This document shows, in pieces, positions 1-8,436 of a DNA stretch of 64,000 nucleotides (its first letter is position 1; the number at the start of each line of letters is the position of its first letter). Both the position numbers and the translations under genes were made by a program. The notes beneath the pieces are model-generated. The model saw only the letters and a program-made list of their open reading frames with translations. It was not told the origin of the DNA and made no database searches. This DNA is from Anaerococcus obesiensis ph10 (lineage in GTDB: Bacteria > Bacillota > Clostridia > Tissierellales > Peptoniphilaceae): positions 764,014-828,013 of the forward strand of contig NZ_HE978531.1 in the NCBI RefSeq assembly GCF_000311745.1, read 5' to 3'.

Positions 1-978
1 AAAATTTCCACAAGCATAAGCAATATATCCTTCTTTTCCATTTTCAGCTTTATATCTTTCTGCTGGTTGAACAACGTGAGGATGATTTCCAATAACTACA
101 TCTGCTCCCCACTTTATCATATTTCTTGCCAAAGTAATATGTTCTTGGGCTGGATATGATTGGTATTCTATTCCCCAATGTGGATAAACTATAATAAAAT
201 CCGAATTTTTTCTAGCTTCTTTTATGTCTTCTTCTATTATTTTTTCATCCAAATAATTTATAATTTCATTTGGCTTATGATTTACTACTAAACTTTCTAA
301 ACCATTAACTCCATAGGTGTAAGCCAAAAATCCTATTTTCATATTTTTTACTTGAATATATTTTATCCTACTTTCTCCTGCTTTTCTTGTTCCGCAGTGA
401 GCGATTCCTTCCTTATCCATGGCTTCCATTGTATCATAGATTCCTTTTTCTTCTGAATCTAGGGTGTGATTGTTAGCTGTTGAAAGTAAATCAAAACCCG
501 CATCTTTTATATCTTTCAAATATTCAGCTGGGCTTGTAAATTGTGGAAAACCAGAAGGTTGTTTATCAGAATTTATGCTTGTTTCAAAATTTCCAATTGC
601 TAAATCAGAATCTGATACAAATTCTTTTATATATTCAAATTGTCTAGAAAAATCATAATTTCCTTTTCCATAATTTTTTGCATAATTTACTTGACCCATG
701 TGAGCCATAATATCTCCAAAAGCTTTTATATTTATTTTTTCGACTTTTGAATCTGAATCATTTGTGTTTGAGTCTTTTTTCTCAATTTTACTTATATTTT
801 TCTTTTTGTTATTTGAATCAGAACTATCATCGTTAGATTTTTTTCTTTCTTTTATTATAATATTTTCTGCAATATTTGAATTAGAATCAGTTTTATCTTC
901 ATTTTTCTTACAAGATGTAAAACTAATAGCTAGAAAAAATATTAAAATAACTGATAATATTCTCTTAATTTTTTTCAT
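1..978 (-). CDS. CapA-family lipoprotein (metallophosphatase-like), 3' end cut by window
   Basis: The gene runs off the left edge; 326 residues are visible. It starts at ATG 978 behind AAAGGAG. Residues 1-23 form a lipoprotein-type signal (KKIKR, hydrophobic core, then FTSC with Cys23; Phe at -3 is slightly atypical). Residues 24-80 are a Lys/Asp/Asn/Ser-rich linker. The CapA (PgsA) domain starts near residue 85 with FGDIMAHMGQ, then NHTLDSEE near 167, PHWGIEY, and GNHPHVVQP near 295, ending at YACGNF. The family is a calcineurin-like group named after poly-gamma-glutamate/capsule synthesis; most members are uncharacterised surface proteins. No other capsule genes are visible, so a capsule role is not supported. 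Family call is firm, function unknown. Confidence 0.85.
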   Translation of the reverse strand, partial: MKKIKRILSVILIFFLAISFTSCKKNEDKTDSNSNIAENIIIKERKKSNDDSSDSNNKKKNISKIEKKDSNTNDSDSKVEKINIKAFGDIMAHMGQVNYAKNYGKGNYDFSRQFEYIKEFVSDSDLAIGNFETSINSDKQPSGFPQFTSPAEYLKDIKDAGFDLLSTANNHTLDSEEKGIYDTMEAMDKEGIAHCGTRKAGESRIKYIQVKNMKIGFLAYTYGVNGLESLVVNHKPNEIINYLDEKIIEEDIKEARKNSDFIIVYPHWGIEYQSYPAQEHITLARNMIKWGADVVIGNHPHVVQPAERYKAENGKEGYIAYACGNF

Positions 979-987
979 TTCTACTCC

Positions 988-1033
988 TTTATTTATATAA
1001 TCGTATACAATTATATATTATTCTATAAATAAA
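988..1033. terminator. AT-only inverted repeat between capA-like gene and NSS transporter
   Basis: TTTATTTATA (988-997) and TATAAATAAA (1024-1033) are perfect 10-bp arms around a 26-nt loop. It lies just past the transporter stop at 1040 and upstream of the capA-like start. It may be a weak terminator or part of the capA-like promoter region; there is no GC clamp. Confidence 0.3.
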
Positions 1034-1039
1034 GTCATA

Positions 1040-2356
1040 TTAGAAGGAAATTTGGTATCTTATTGCAATTATACAAAGAATTACAGCAAGTGGAACATAT
1101 AAATATCTTCCTAAATTATACCAACCATCACCGTGCTTACTTTTTGCACTTTTATTTATTTCATCCATCAAATCTTCTTTTTTCATTACCCAAAACCATG
1201 AAATGGCTCCTATAATTGCTGATATTGGAAGAATATAAATTGTTACAAAATTCATCCATGCTCCCCATTTTGCTATAGGATGTAAAAATAATCCACAAAC
1301 AAATACAAGAATCATTAGAACAAGTAGGACATTAATTCTTTTTAAATTTTCAAATTTTGATGTTATTGCTTCAGCAACTGTTTCTATCATTGATTGAACT
1401 GACAATACTCCTGCAAAAACTATTGCTATATACAAAATAATTGCAAAAATTCTTCCTCCAGCTATTTCTTGTAAAACTTTTGGCAAAACAACAAAAATTA
1501 ATTTTGGTCCTTGTGATTGGGAAAATCCAAAAGCAAAAGTTGCTGGTAGCATTACGAAAGTTGAAAGCATAGCTGCAACTGTATCAAGGCTTGATGTGAT
1601 TGTTGATGAATGAACTATATCTTCACTATCTGGAAGATAAGAACCATAAACAACCATTACCGTTGAAACAATTGATAGGGAGAAAAATGCTTGTCCCATT
1701 GCACCTATCCACAATTTTATATCCAATAATTTTTCTGGTTCTAAAGTAAAAATAAATTTGTATCCTTCTACTGCCTTATTTAAAAATGCAATTCTTACTG
1801 CAAGAATTATAAATAAAATAAAAAATAGAGGCATCATAAAAGAATTTGTTTTTTCTATTCCTTTTGTCCCATAAGCTAAGGTCAAAAATACAATAATAAC
1901 TAATAAGAAATGTTCTTTTGCAAGTGCAAAATCATTTGTAGAAATTGATTCAAACCATACATTCGGATCTTGAGTCAAAAGTGATCCAGTAATTGAATCA
2001 AGAAGAGCTTTAAGTACATAAGTAATAACAACTGTATATCCAATAGCTAATAAAACTACACCAACTAAAGGAATCCACCTTATTATTCTTCCTACTCCTT
2101 CCTTATTTCTAGATTTCCAAACTTCTCTAAAAACTCCCATTGGCCCTGCTTTATATCTTCTTCCTACTGCACTTTCTGCAGAAAGACCAACACGACCAAA
2201 CAAAAATACAAAGAATAAATAAGGAATCAAAAATGATAATCCCCCATTCATTCCAATTTTGTAGGGAAAAGCCCATACGTTGGCAAGTCCTACTGCACTT
2301 CCAACGCATGCCATTATAAATCCCCATTTGTTACTAAATTTCGAATTATTTTCCAT
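1040..2356 (-). CDS. Sodium-dependent transporter, NSS/SNF family (second of a tandem pair)
   Basis: A polytopic membrane protein of about 438 residues with the LeuT-fold NSS signature in TM1 (VGSAVGLANVWAFPY) and roughly 11-12 hydrophobic segments. NSS proteins couple Na+ to uptake of amino acids or related amines; the substrate cannot be read here. I start it at ATG 2356 because GGAG lies 7 bases upstream; an ATG at 2368 is in frame but has no SD. It follows the other NSS gene by 17 bases, so the two are cotranscribed. The Arg of the usual NIWRFPY motif (extracellular gate Arg30 in LeuT) is Ala here. Confidence 0.9.
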   Translation of the reverse strand: MENNSKFSNKWGFIMACVGSAVGLANVWAFPYKIGMNGGLSFLIPYLFFVFLFGRVGLSAESAVGRRYKAGPMGVFREVWKSRNKEGVGRIIRWIPLVGVVLLAIGYTVVITYVLKALLDSITGSLLTQDPNVWFESISTNDFALAKEHFLLVIIVFLTLAYGTKGIEKTNSFMMPLFFILFIILAVRIAFLNKAVEGYKFIFTLEPEKLLDIKLWIGAMGQAFFSLSIVSTVMVVYGSYLPDSEDIVHSSTITSSLDTVAAMLSTFVMLPATFAFGFSQSQGPKLIFVVLPKVLQEIAGGRIFAIILYIAIVFAGVLSVQSMIETVAEAITSKFENLKRINVLLVLMILVFVCGLFLHPIAKWGAWMNFVTIYILPISAIIGAISWFWVMKKEDLMDEINKSAKSKHGDGWYNLGRYLYVPLAVILCIIAIRYQISF

Positions 2357-2373
2357 TTTTTTCTCCATAAATT

Positions 2374-3696
2374 TTAAAAAGTAACTTTAAATACTAAAGC
2401 TAAAATTGATAAAACAATTGCTATTGGAACATAAACATATTTTCCAAGCTTGTGCCATCCTTCTCCTGCTTTTTTCTTTGCACCACTATTAACTTCTTCC
2501 AAAATTTCATCTTTTTTCCAAAAATAAAACCAAGAAATTGCTCCAATTGATGCTCCTATTGGAATTATATAAATAGAAACAAGATCCATCCATGGGCCCC
2601 ATTTGCTAATAGCTTCCATATTTACACCAATCAAAAATGTTACAATACCTATTATAGTCAAAGCAGTAATTCTTTTAATTTTGTTATACCTGTGCATAAG
2701 AGATTCCGCTATAACTTCAAACATATTTTGTAAAGAAGAAATCCCAGCAAATACAACCGCAGTATAAAGAATTATAGCAAAAATTCTTCCACCTTTTATA
2801 TTTTGCAATATAGTTGGCAAAACTTCAAATAAAAGTCCAGGCCCACCAGCTTGTGAAAGACCAAAAACCAAAATAGATGGAACAATTACACAAGATGACA
2901 ACAAAGCTGCCAAGGTATCAAAAAATGCAGTAGATTTTGCTGCTGATAAAATGTCTTCATTTTTATCAAGGTAAGAGCCACACACAATCATTCCACTTCC
3001 TGTTACAGAAAGAGAAAAGAAAGCTTGTCCCATTGCATTTTCTATAGTTTTTAAAGACAATTTGTCAAAGTCTAACCTAAACATATATTTATAACCTTCA
3101 AGAGCATTTGGCAAAGTTAAAATAAAAATTGCAATAATTAAAAATAAAATAAAAAATGCAGGCATCATAATTTTATTAGATTTTTCTATGGTATTTGCAC
3201 CCTTCAAACAAGTTAATAGTGTTACCAAAATTATTATAAAATGATAAATAACAACAGAGTAATCTTTATTAGAAAAAGATTCAAACCACTTTTTACTATT
3301 TACAACTAAAAGTTCTCCAGTCAAAGAATCTACTAAAGCTTTTAAAACATAAGAAACTATAACAGCATAGCCAATAGCTATAAATAAAGAACCCAATAAA
3401 GGCAAAAATCCGATATTTTTACTAATAAAAGAATGCTCTTTCTTATTATTTTTTGAATTTAAGGCATATTCATAAGAGCCCAAAGTTCCAGTTTCAGCTC
3501 TTCTACCTATTGCAAATTCACTTGATAAACCCACATAAGCAAAAAGAGCTACAAAAACTAAATAAAATAATAAGAAAAATATTCCACCTTCTTGGAACTT
3601 ATAAGGAAAGCCCCACACATTTGCCATTCCAACGGCACTACCTACAGCTGTCAGGATAAAACCCAACCTCGATGAGAATTTTTTTTCTTTGTTCAT
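2374..3696 (-). CDS. Sodium-dependent transporter, NSS/SNF family (first of a tandem pair)
   Basis: A 440-residue NSS symporter clearly paralogous to its downstream neighbour along the whole length, e.g. GRIFAIILYTAVVFAG against GRIFAIILYIAIVFAG. The TM1 motif is VGSAVGMANVWGFPY, with Gly at the usual Arg. The C-terminus has the same layout (KAGEGWHKLGKYVYVPIAIV). It is the first gene of a two-gene operon with a good promoter at 3755-3782 and a palindrome at 3717-3740 just before its SD. Tandem duplication followed by divergence is the simplest origin. Substrate unknown; a two-subunit assembly is possible but not shown. Confidence 0.9.
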   Translation of the reverse strand: MNKEKKFSSRLGFILTAVGSAVGMANVWGFPYKFQEGGIFFLLFYLVFVALFAYVGLSSEFAIGRRAETGTLGSYEYALNSKNNKKEHSFISKNIGFLPLLGSLFIAIGYAVIVSYVLKALVDSLTGELLVVNSKKWFESFSNKDYSVVIYHFIIILVTLLTCLKGANTIEKSNKIMMPAFFILFLIIAIFILTLPNALEGYKYMFRLDFDKLSLKTIENAMGQAFFSLSVTGSGMIVCGSYLDKNEDILSAAKSTAFFDTLAALLSSCVIVPSILVFGLSQAGGPGLLFEVLPTILQNIKGGRIFAIILYTAVVFAGISSLQNMFEVIAESLMHRYNKIKRITALTIIGIVTFLIGVNMEAISKWGPWMDLVSIYIIPIGASIGAISWFYFWKKDEILEEVNSGAKKKAGEGWHKLGKYVYVPIAIVLSILALVFKVTF

Positions 3697-3716
3697 ATTT
3701 AACTCCTTTTTACTTT

Positions 3717-3740
3717 AGTACGCCAAGGCGTCGGCGTACT
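3717..3740 (-). promoter_or_regulatory. 24-bp inverted repeat in the leader of the NSS operon
   Basis: AGTACGCC and GGCGTACT are perfect 8-bp arms around AAGGCGTC. It lies about 8 bases after the predicted transcription start and just upstream of the SD. It is GC-rich in an AT-rich spacer and has no following T-run, so an operator or an RNA leader hairpin is likelier than a terminator. Confidence 0.5.
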
Positions 3741-3754
3741 ATTGAACTTGTTTC

Positions 3755-3782
3755 ATTATATCATAAATTTATTATTTGTAAA
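3755..3782 (-). promoter_or_regulatory. Sigma-A-type promoter of the NSS operon
   Basis: On the minus strand TTTACA (3782-3777), a 16-bp spacer, then a perfect TATAAT (3760-3755). Confidence 0.65.
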
Positions 3783-3817
3783 ACAAATTTCAAAAATAGT
3801 TTAAATATAAAAACAAA

Positions 3818-4174
3818 TCATAATTTCATAAAAGTAAATCTACCAATAGCAATTAAATTTTTCTCATCATCAAAAACATCACAATCAATATTAGCTAATT
3901 TCCTACCAATTTTTTTCGCCTTACATTTTGCATAAAGATAAGAAGTCTTGCTTGCTGGTCTAAGAAAATTTACATATCCATCGCTTGTTACAAATTCTCC
4001 ATCAAAATATTCCGACGCTTTTTTGCCACAAGCCGTATCAATCAAAGTCATAGTCAAACCACCATGAACAATTTTATTTATATTCAAACAATACTCTTCA
4101 ATAGGAACTCTTGTAATAATTTCTCCATCATCATCTTTCACATATTCCATTTTTAAATAATCAACAAAATTCAT
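3818..4174 (-). CDS. PaaI-type hotdog-fold thioesterase
   Basis: 118 residues, the usual size of a single hotdog domain. The PaaI/YbgC signature HGGLTMTLIDTACG (residues 37-50) carries the HGG turn and catalytic acidic region, followed by VNFLRPA and a C-terminal strand with GRFTF. Such enzymes hydrolyse small acyl-CoA thioesters; the substrate is not predictable. SD AAAGGA lies 6 bases before ATG 4174. It is monocistronic, divergent from the lipid kinase gene. Confidence 0.85.
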   Translation of the reverse strand: MNFVDYLKMEYVKDDDGEIITRVPIEEYCLNINKIVHGGLTMTLIDTACGKKASEYFDGEFVTSDGYVNFLRPASKTSYLYAKCKAKKIGRKLANIDCDVFDDEKNLIAIGRFTFMKL

Positions 4175-4262
4175 AAAATATCCTTTCTATTTACAAATCA
4201 ATTATAACATTTTCTCGATAAATCATTTAATAGTGATATAATTATTAAATGAAGGATAAATT

Positions 4263-5180
4263 ATGATAAAAATGCTATTTATATTATCGTCCATGGCAGG
4301 AAAAACCGAGTTCGATATTAATGAAAAAGATATAGAAAAAATTTATAATAAAAAAGATTTTGAAGAAAATGTTCAAATAATTAGGACTTCTTATGAAGAC
4401 CACGCAACTGATGCAGCCAAAGCCTTTATTGAAAAATATAAAAATTACAAAAAAACAATAATAGTTGGGGGAGGCGACGGCTCATTAAATGAAATTTGCA
4501 ATGTGATTTATGAAAATGATTTGGCAAATACAAGTCTTGGTTTAATTCCTATGGGAACTGGCAACGACTTTTCCAAAAATTTTTCATACAAAAATTTCAA
4601 AGTAGAAAGTTTATTAAATTTAAAAGAAAAAAAGATTGATTTAATTAAAGTAAATGATAAAGTCGGAATAAACGTCTTATCCCTAGGTTTTGATACAGTT
4701 GTTTTAGAAAAAGCCTACGAATATTTAGATAAAAACCCATCTTTAGGGAAAAAAGCATATTTTTTCGGAGTCATTAAGGCATTAAAATATTTGTCTTACC
4801 AAAATTTATCATTAACTTTATATGACAAAGATTACAAGCAAATAAAACTTGAAGATGAATTTTTGCTTAGCGCTATCTGCAACGGTGGCTATTATGGCTC
4901 AGGATTTAATCCTGCCCCAAGCGCAAAAATTGATGATGGAATTTTAAATTTAGTTTATGCGAAAAAACTTCCAAGTCTCTTGTTGCCATCTTTGATAATA
5001 AGATACAAACATGGACTTTTAGAAAATTCAAAATATTTGGATGAAATAAAGGTAAAAAAAGGACAAATAAAATCAGATGAAAAAATTTTAGCAAATATAG
5101 ACGGAGAAATTTTTGAAAATAAAATAATAAATTTTGAAATTATAGAAAATTGTTTGTCTTGGACTTATTTTGATATGTAA
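4263..5180 (+). CDS. Diacylglycerol kinase-family lipid kinase (DagK/YegS/BmrU)
   Basis: 305 residues. The nucleotide-binding signature GGGDGSLNEICNVI (residues 69-82) and PMGTGNDFSKN (about 98-108) define the DAGKc family; the C-terminal beta-sandwich contains ANIDGE. The enzyme phosphorylates diacylglycerol or related lipids at the membrane face, recycling DAG from lipoteichoic-acid synthesis in Gram-positives. ATG 4263 follows GAAGGA. A perfect TATAAT at 4237-4242 supports a promoter, though its -35 is weak. Whether it acts on DAG or another lipid cannot be told. Confidence 0.88.
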   Translation: MIKMLFILSSMAGKTEFDINEKDIEKIYNKKDFEENVQIIRTSYEDHATDAAKAFIEKYKNYKKTIIVGGGDGSLNEICNVIYENDLANTSLGLIPMGTGNDFSKNFSYKNFKVESLLNLKEKKIDLIKVNDKVGINVLSLGFDTVVLEKAYEYLDKNPSLGKKAYFFGVIKALKYLSYQNLSLTLYDKDYKQIKLEDEFLLSAICNGGYYGSGFNPAPSAKIDDGILNLVYAKKLPSLLLPSLIIRYKHGLLENSKYLDEIKVKKGQIKSDEKILANIDGEIFENKIINFEIIENCLSWTYFDM

Positions 5181-5183
5181 TTT

Positions 5184-5240
5184 TAAAAGGGATTGTTGTA
5201 AAATTATGAATAATCATCATTCTACAACAGTCCCTTTTTT
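5184..5240. terminator. Bidirectional terminator between the lipid kinase gene and mpg
   Basis: AAAGGGATTGTTGTA pairs with TACAACAGTCCCTTT, with A-run before and T6 after, serving the two converging genes. Confidence 0.75.
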
Positions 5241-5244
5241 ATAT

Positions 5245-5853
5245 CTAACTTTCTAATTTTGACACATAAGGATTATCTTTTATATAAAATCTATACAGGT
5301 AATCTTTCGCCTCTTTGGCATAATCTATGCCAATTCTTTTTGCTTTTACTATTTCAAAATCTTTCTTGCCTTCTTCCATATAAAAATCTTTGGAAAAAAT
5401 ATCTTTTCCATTAAAATTTTTATCAATTTTTAAGGCTTTTGTAAGTTTTGCTGGGCCATTGCTTAAATTTTTTCTTTGATAAATCGATAGGTCTTGATAA
5501 TTTTTTCCAAACCTATTTTTTGAAATCAAATCGAAATTATCCAATGGCTCAATTGCTCTCAACAAAACTGCCTCTGGTACTCCTTCTTTCACGCTTGAAA
5601 TATTTAAAAGAAAATGAATCCCATAAGTTTGATAAACGTACAAAGTGCCTGCATCCATATACATAATTTTATTTCTGTCAGTTTTTTTTCCTAAAAAAGT
5701 GTGGCATGCCCTATCATTTACTCCAAGATATGCTTCTGATTCCACGATTTTAGCTCTTATAATTTGTCCATCAATTTTTCTAACTAAAATATTTCCAAGC
5801 AAATCATTGGCAAGATCTAGGGTATTTTTCCTAAAATATTTCCTATCAAGCAT
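5245..5853 (-). CDS. mpg: 3-methyladenine DNA glycosylase (AAG/MPG family)
   Basis: 202 residues, the normal length for bacterial AAG-type glycosylases. Visible family motifs: ANDLLGNILVRK near the N-terminus, KIVESEAYLG with the catalytic Glu, DRACHTFLGKKTDRN, GTLYVYQTYGIHFLLNI, EAVLLRAIEP and NGPAKLTKAL. It excises alkylated or deaminated purines by a monofunctional mechanism in base excision repair. GGAG lies 6 bases before ATG 5851-5853. It is transcribed alone between two terminators. Confidence 0.92.
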   Translation of the reverse strand: MLDRKYFRKNTLDLANDLLGNILVRKIDGQIIRAKIVESEAYLGVNDRACHTFLGKKTDRNKIMYMDAGTLYVYQTYGIHFLLNISSVKEGVPEAVLLRAIEPLDNFDLISKNRFGKNYQDLSIYQRKNLSNGPAKLTKALKIDKNFNGKDIFSKDFYMEEGKKDFEIVKAKRIGIDYAKEAKDYLYRFYIKDNPYVSKLES

Positions 5854-5876
5854 TGTTTTCTCCTTTATAAAAATAG

Positions 5877-5901
5877 CCCCTAAATCTTTTTGATTTAAGG
5901 G
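5877..5901 (-). terminator. Terminator after the HAD phosphatase gene
   Basis: On the minus strand CCCTTAAATC-AAAAA-GATTTAGGGG followed by CTATTTTT. Confidence 0.7.
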
Positions 5902-5907
5902 TTTAGT

Positions 5908-6534
5908 CTAGTTTTCCATTATTATTTTTTTTATATCACTTGCTTTATTTGCAATAAAATTTGCATTTTCAAATTCTTCTTTTTTTCCATAACCATAAGC
6001 TACAGCAATTGATTTTATGGATAATTCATTGCTCGCATCTATGTCATAAGACCTATCGCCTATCATAATAGATTCATTAGTTTTTAAATCATTTTCAAAA
6101 AGTAGATGTTCAATTACCTTTTTCTTTGTATTTTTATCATTAGAAGAACCAGAAATATAAGAAAAATATTGCAAAATTCCAAAATATTCTAAAATTTTCT
6201 TAGAAGATTCTTCGCCCTTGCTTGTTGCAAGATAAATATTAAAGCCTTTATCATATAAATCTTCTATTAATTCTTTAACTCCCTCATAAAGAGAAGTTTC
6301 AAACAGACCGTTTTTAAAGTAATACTTTCTATAATAATAAACTCCATCATCAGCCAAATCCTCTCCCAATTCTTTTACAAAAGAATCTCTCAAAGGTGGA
6401 CCAATGTATTCATATAACTTTTCTCTTTGATAAGACTTGCCCATTTTTTCCAAAGCATATTCAAAAGCATTCAAAATCCCGCTAGCAGATTTTGAAATTG
6501 TTCCATCAAGGTCAAAAATAATATTTTTTACCAT
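5908..6534 (-). CDS. HAD hydrolase, phosphoglycolate phosphatase-like (Gph/PpaX type)
   Basis: 208 residues. HAD motif I is FDLDGTIS (residues 7-14; the two Asp are nucleophile and acid/base), motif II is YLATSKGE, motif III Lys lies around residues 110-115, and motif IV is MIGDRSYDIDAS. The helical cap after motif I marks subfamily IA. Such enzymes dephosphorylate small sugar or nucleotide phosphates or pyrophosphate. Substrate uncertain. GGAGG precedes ATG 6534. Confidence 0.85.
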   Translation of the reverse strand: MVKNIIFDLDGTISKSASGILNAFEYALEKMGKSYQREKLYEYIGPPLRDSFVKELGEDLADDGVYYYRKYYFKNGLFETSLYEGVKELIEDLYDKGFNIYLATSKGEESSKKILEYFGILQYFSYISGSSNDKNTKKKVIEHLLFENDLKTNESIMIGDRSYDIDASNELSIKSIAVAYGYGKKEEFENANFIANKASDIKKIIMEN

Positions 6535-6556
6535 AAATCCTCCTACAACTCACATT

Positions 6557-7075
6557 TTATAGAGCTATTTTTTTCCATTTTCGAATTTTTGTCCTAAAAG
6601 TTCCAAAAGGTGCAACAGTATTGATGTGAATAAATTTATAAACTTCCCAAACAGCCGTTTTTGTTGCATCATCAGCCCATTTTCTCATGTGTGGTTTAAA
6701 TAATTCATCATCACTCAATGAATCAAGCATTTTATAAATATCTTCGATATTTTCACTTAATTTTTCCCTTAATTCTTTTAACGATAAATGAGCATAAGTA
6801 TCCGTAAAATGTTGATACAATTCCCCAAGTTGATTCCACTTAAAATATTCAGATGGCGTCTTAACTTCAAGACCTTTCTTTTCATCATCTTCCCATTTTA
6901 AAACCAATGTAGTCCATCCAACTTGATAAGCAAGGTTTTCAGCTGGAGTTCTATCAACTTCTTCAACTCTCTTATCTTTCAATTCTTCTGGAATATCATC
7001 AAATTCCGAAATATATTTTTCAAATTTCTTCTCAATTTCAGCTTTCAATTCTTCTCTATTACTATAAGTTCTCAT
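6557..7075 (-). CDS. ClbS/DfsB family four-helix-bundle protein (DinB-like, DUF1706)
   Basis: 172 residues from ATG 7075, chosen because GGAG is 7 bases upstream; a longer start at TTG 7087 would overlap that SD. The sequence matches the ClbS/DfsB family: N-terminal MRTYSNREELKAEI, central NLAYQVGWTTLVLKWE, WNQLGELYQHF and C-terminal VYKFIHINTVAPFGTFRTKIRKW. The family includes ClbS, which protects against colibactin damage in E. coli, but most members are uncharacterised. It is a single gene here with no toxin cluster nearby. Family firm, role unknown. Confidence 0.82.
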   Translation of the reverse strand: MRTYSNREELKAEIEKKFEKYISEFDDIPEELKDKRVEEVDRTPAENLAYQVGWTTLVLKWEDDEKKGLEVKTPSEYFKWNQLGELYQHFTDTYAHLSLKELREKLSENIEDIYKMLDSLSDDELFKPHMRKWADDATKTAVWEVYKFIHINTVAPFGTFRTKIRKWKKIAL

Positions 7076-7188
7076 AAATTTCTCCAAATTTTTAAATCTC
7101 TAAGTTTTTATAGAATTAATTATATCATAAATACTCATTAATAGCTTTTTCCAAGAAAAAATTATCAATATTTAAATTTTTCCAATAA

Positions 7189-7215
7189 AAAAAGGCTGAT
7201 TATTATCAACCTTTT
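7189..7215 (-). terminator. Terminator of the ECF sigma / ABC operon
   Basis: AAAAGGTTGATAATAATCAGCCTTTT hairpin followed by TTTATT on the minus strand, just after the permease stop at 7243. Confidence 0.65.
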
Positions 7216-7242
7216 AAAAATTATATTAATAAATTTTTTTAT

Positions 7243-8436
7243 CTATTTTTGCCCATATTTTCTAAATGTGAAATATATAAATGGAATCAATATTATTGAA
7301 ATTAGCAAATATAATATAATTATCATTGGTATTTGCATAAATATATGACCAAAAATTTCATATAATATTGGTAGTTTTATGCAATTATATATATTTACTA
7401 ACTGATCTGGTGTTATTTTAAATAAATTTTCAAATGGCAAGACTCTTCCAATAAATGGCGATACTACGAATAATATTATTGGAATACACAGGCTTAGAAG
7501 TGACGAATGTGTTTTGGATGATGTTAGCATTGTTAATACGCTTGCAAAAATGCTTCCAATATATCCTCCAATAATTATTAGCAAATATCTTTCAAAAAAA
7601 GTGTAATTATAAATACAATAACTGTATTCTAATTGAATGGGCGATTTTGCTCCGCTTACACCCATTATCGTAAAAGATATTATGCAAAGACTTAGCATTA
7701 ATGCCCAATATATAATTGTTGTCATCAATAAGCCTGTTCCTATTTTTATCTTAACTCCCTTATTTTTTCCTAATTTTGTGCTAAAAAAAATCGAATCAGC
7801 TTTCAATTTAAAATCTTCAGTAAATATTCCTGATACAAGAAATGATATGCCAATAATCAATATTAATGAGTAGGTTGTTGCATATAAGCCCATAGTTATC
7901 CACGAATCGGCAGGTTCGTAATAAAAAGGAGTTTTATTTTTTGAAAATTTTTCTTTCAAATATTTCATTTTTTTCTCAGTAACTCCATATCCTTTTACCA
8001 ATTTTTTTATATTTTCTTTCCTAATATGGTAAATATTTTTTGCTTTGCTGACTTCTAAAAAATCAAATTTTTCATAATCCATTTCACTTCCATAGGACAA
8101 AGTGCTTACCATAAAATCTTTTATATCCATATACTCTTGCGTATTTGTAGCATATATTTTTTCTGGAATTTGATTTTTATAAATAGCCTTAATTTTTTTA
8201 TCTTTTTTTATCACATCTTCAAATACATCAGGATTTAATTTACCCGCATATTTAGATTTTTTCTCGCATAATTTTCTTGGTGCAAATATTCCATTATGGG
8301 TATTTCCATTATTATCCACAAAACTTATGCTCCATACTGCAAATATGCTAAAAGAAACTGCTATAGCAAACAAAAATATTAATAAAATTTTATTCATACG
8401 ATTGCTAAGTAATAATTTTATCTCATGCCTTATCAT
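7243..8436 (-). CDS. ABC-2 type transporter permease
   Basis: 397 residues from ATG 8436 (GGAG 6-7 bases upstream; a longer TTG start at 8478 has none). One TM helix near residues 12-32, then a large extracytoplasmic segment to about residue 180, then five or six TM helices in the C-terminal half: the usual ABC-2 permease layout. It overlaps the ATPase gene by 14 bases, so it is the membrane half of that transporter. In this operon type the substrate could be an antimicrobial or a cell-envelope component; neither is shown by the sequence. Confidence 0.85.
   Translation of the reverse strand: MIRHEIKLLLSNRMNKILLIFLFAIAVSFSIFAVWSISFVDNNGNTHNGIFAPRKLCEKKSKYAGKLNPDVFEDVIKKDKKIKAIYKNQIPEKIYATNTQEYMDIKDFMVSTLSYGSEMDYEKFDFLEVSKAKNIYHIRKENIKKLVKGYGVTEKKMKYLKEKFSKNKTPFYYEPADSWITMGLYATTYSLILIIGISFLVSGIFTEDFKLKADSIFFSTKLGKNKGVKIKIGTGLLMTTIIYWALMLSLCIISFTIMGVSGAKSPIQLEYSYCIYNYTFFERYLLIIIGGYIGSIFASVLTMLTSSKTHSSLLSLCIPIILFVVSPFIGRVLPFENLFKITPDQLVNIYNCIKLPILYEIFGHIFMQIPMIIILYLLISIILIPFIYFTFRKYGQK

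Noticed and set aside
764-1000. 78-codon plus-strand frame over the capA-like gene start
   Set aside because: It is antisense to the Lys/Asn-rich linker of the lipoprotein and encodes Phe/Leu/Ser-rich low-complexity sequence with no SD; a shadow.
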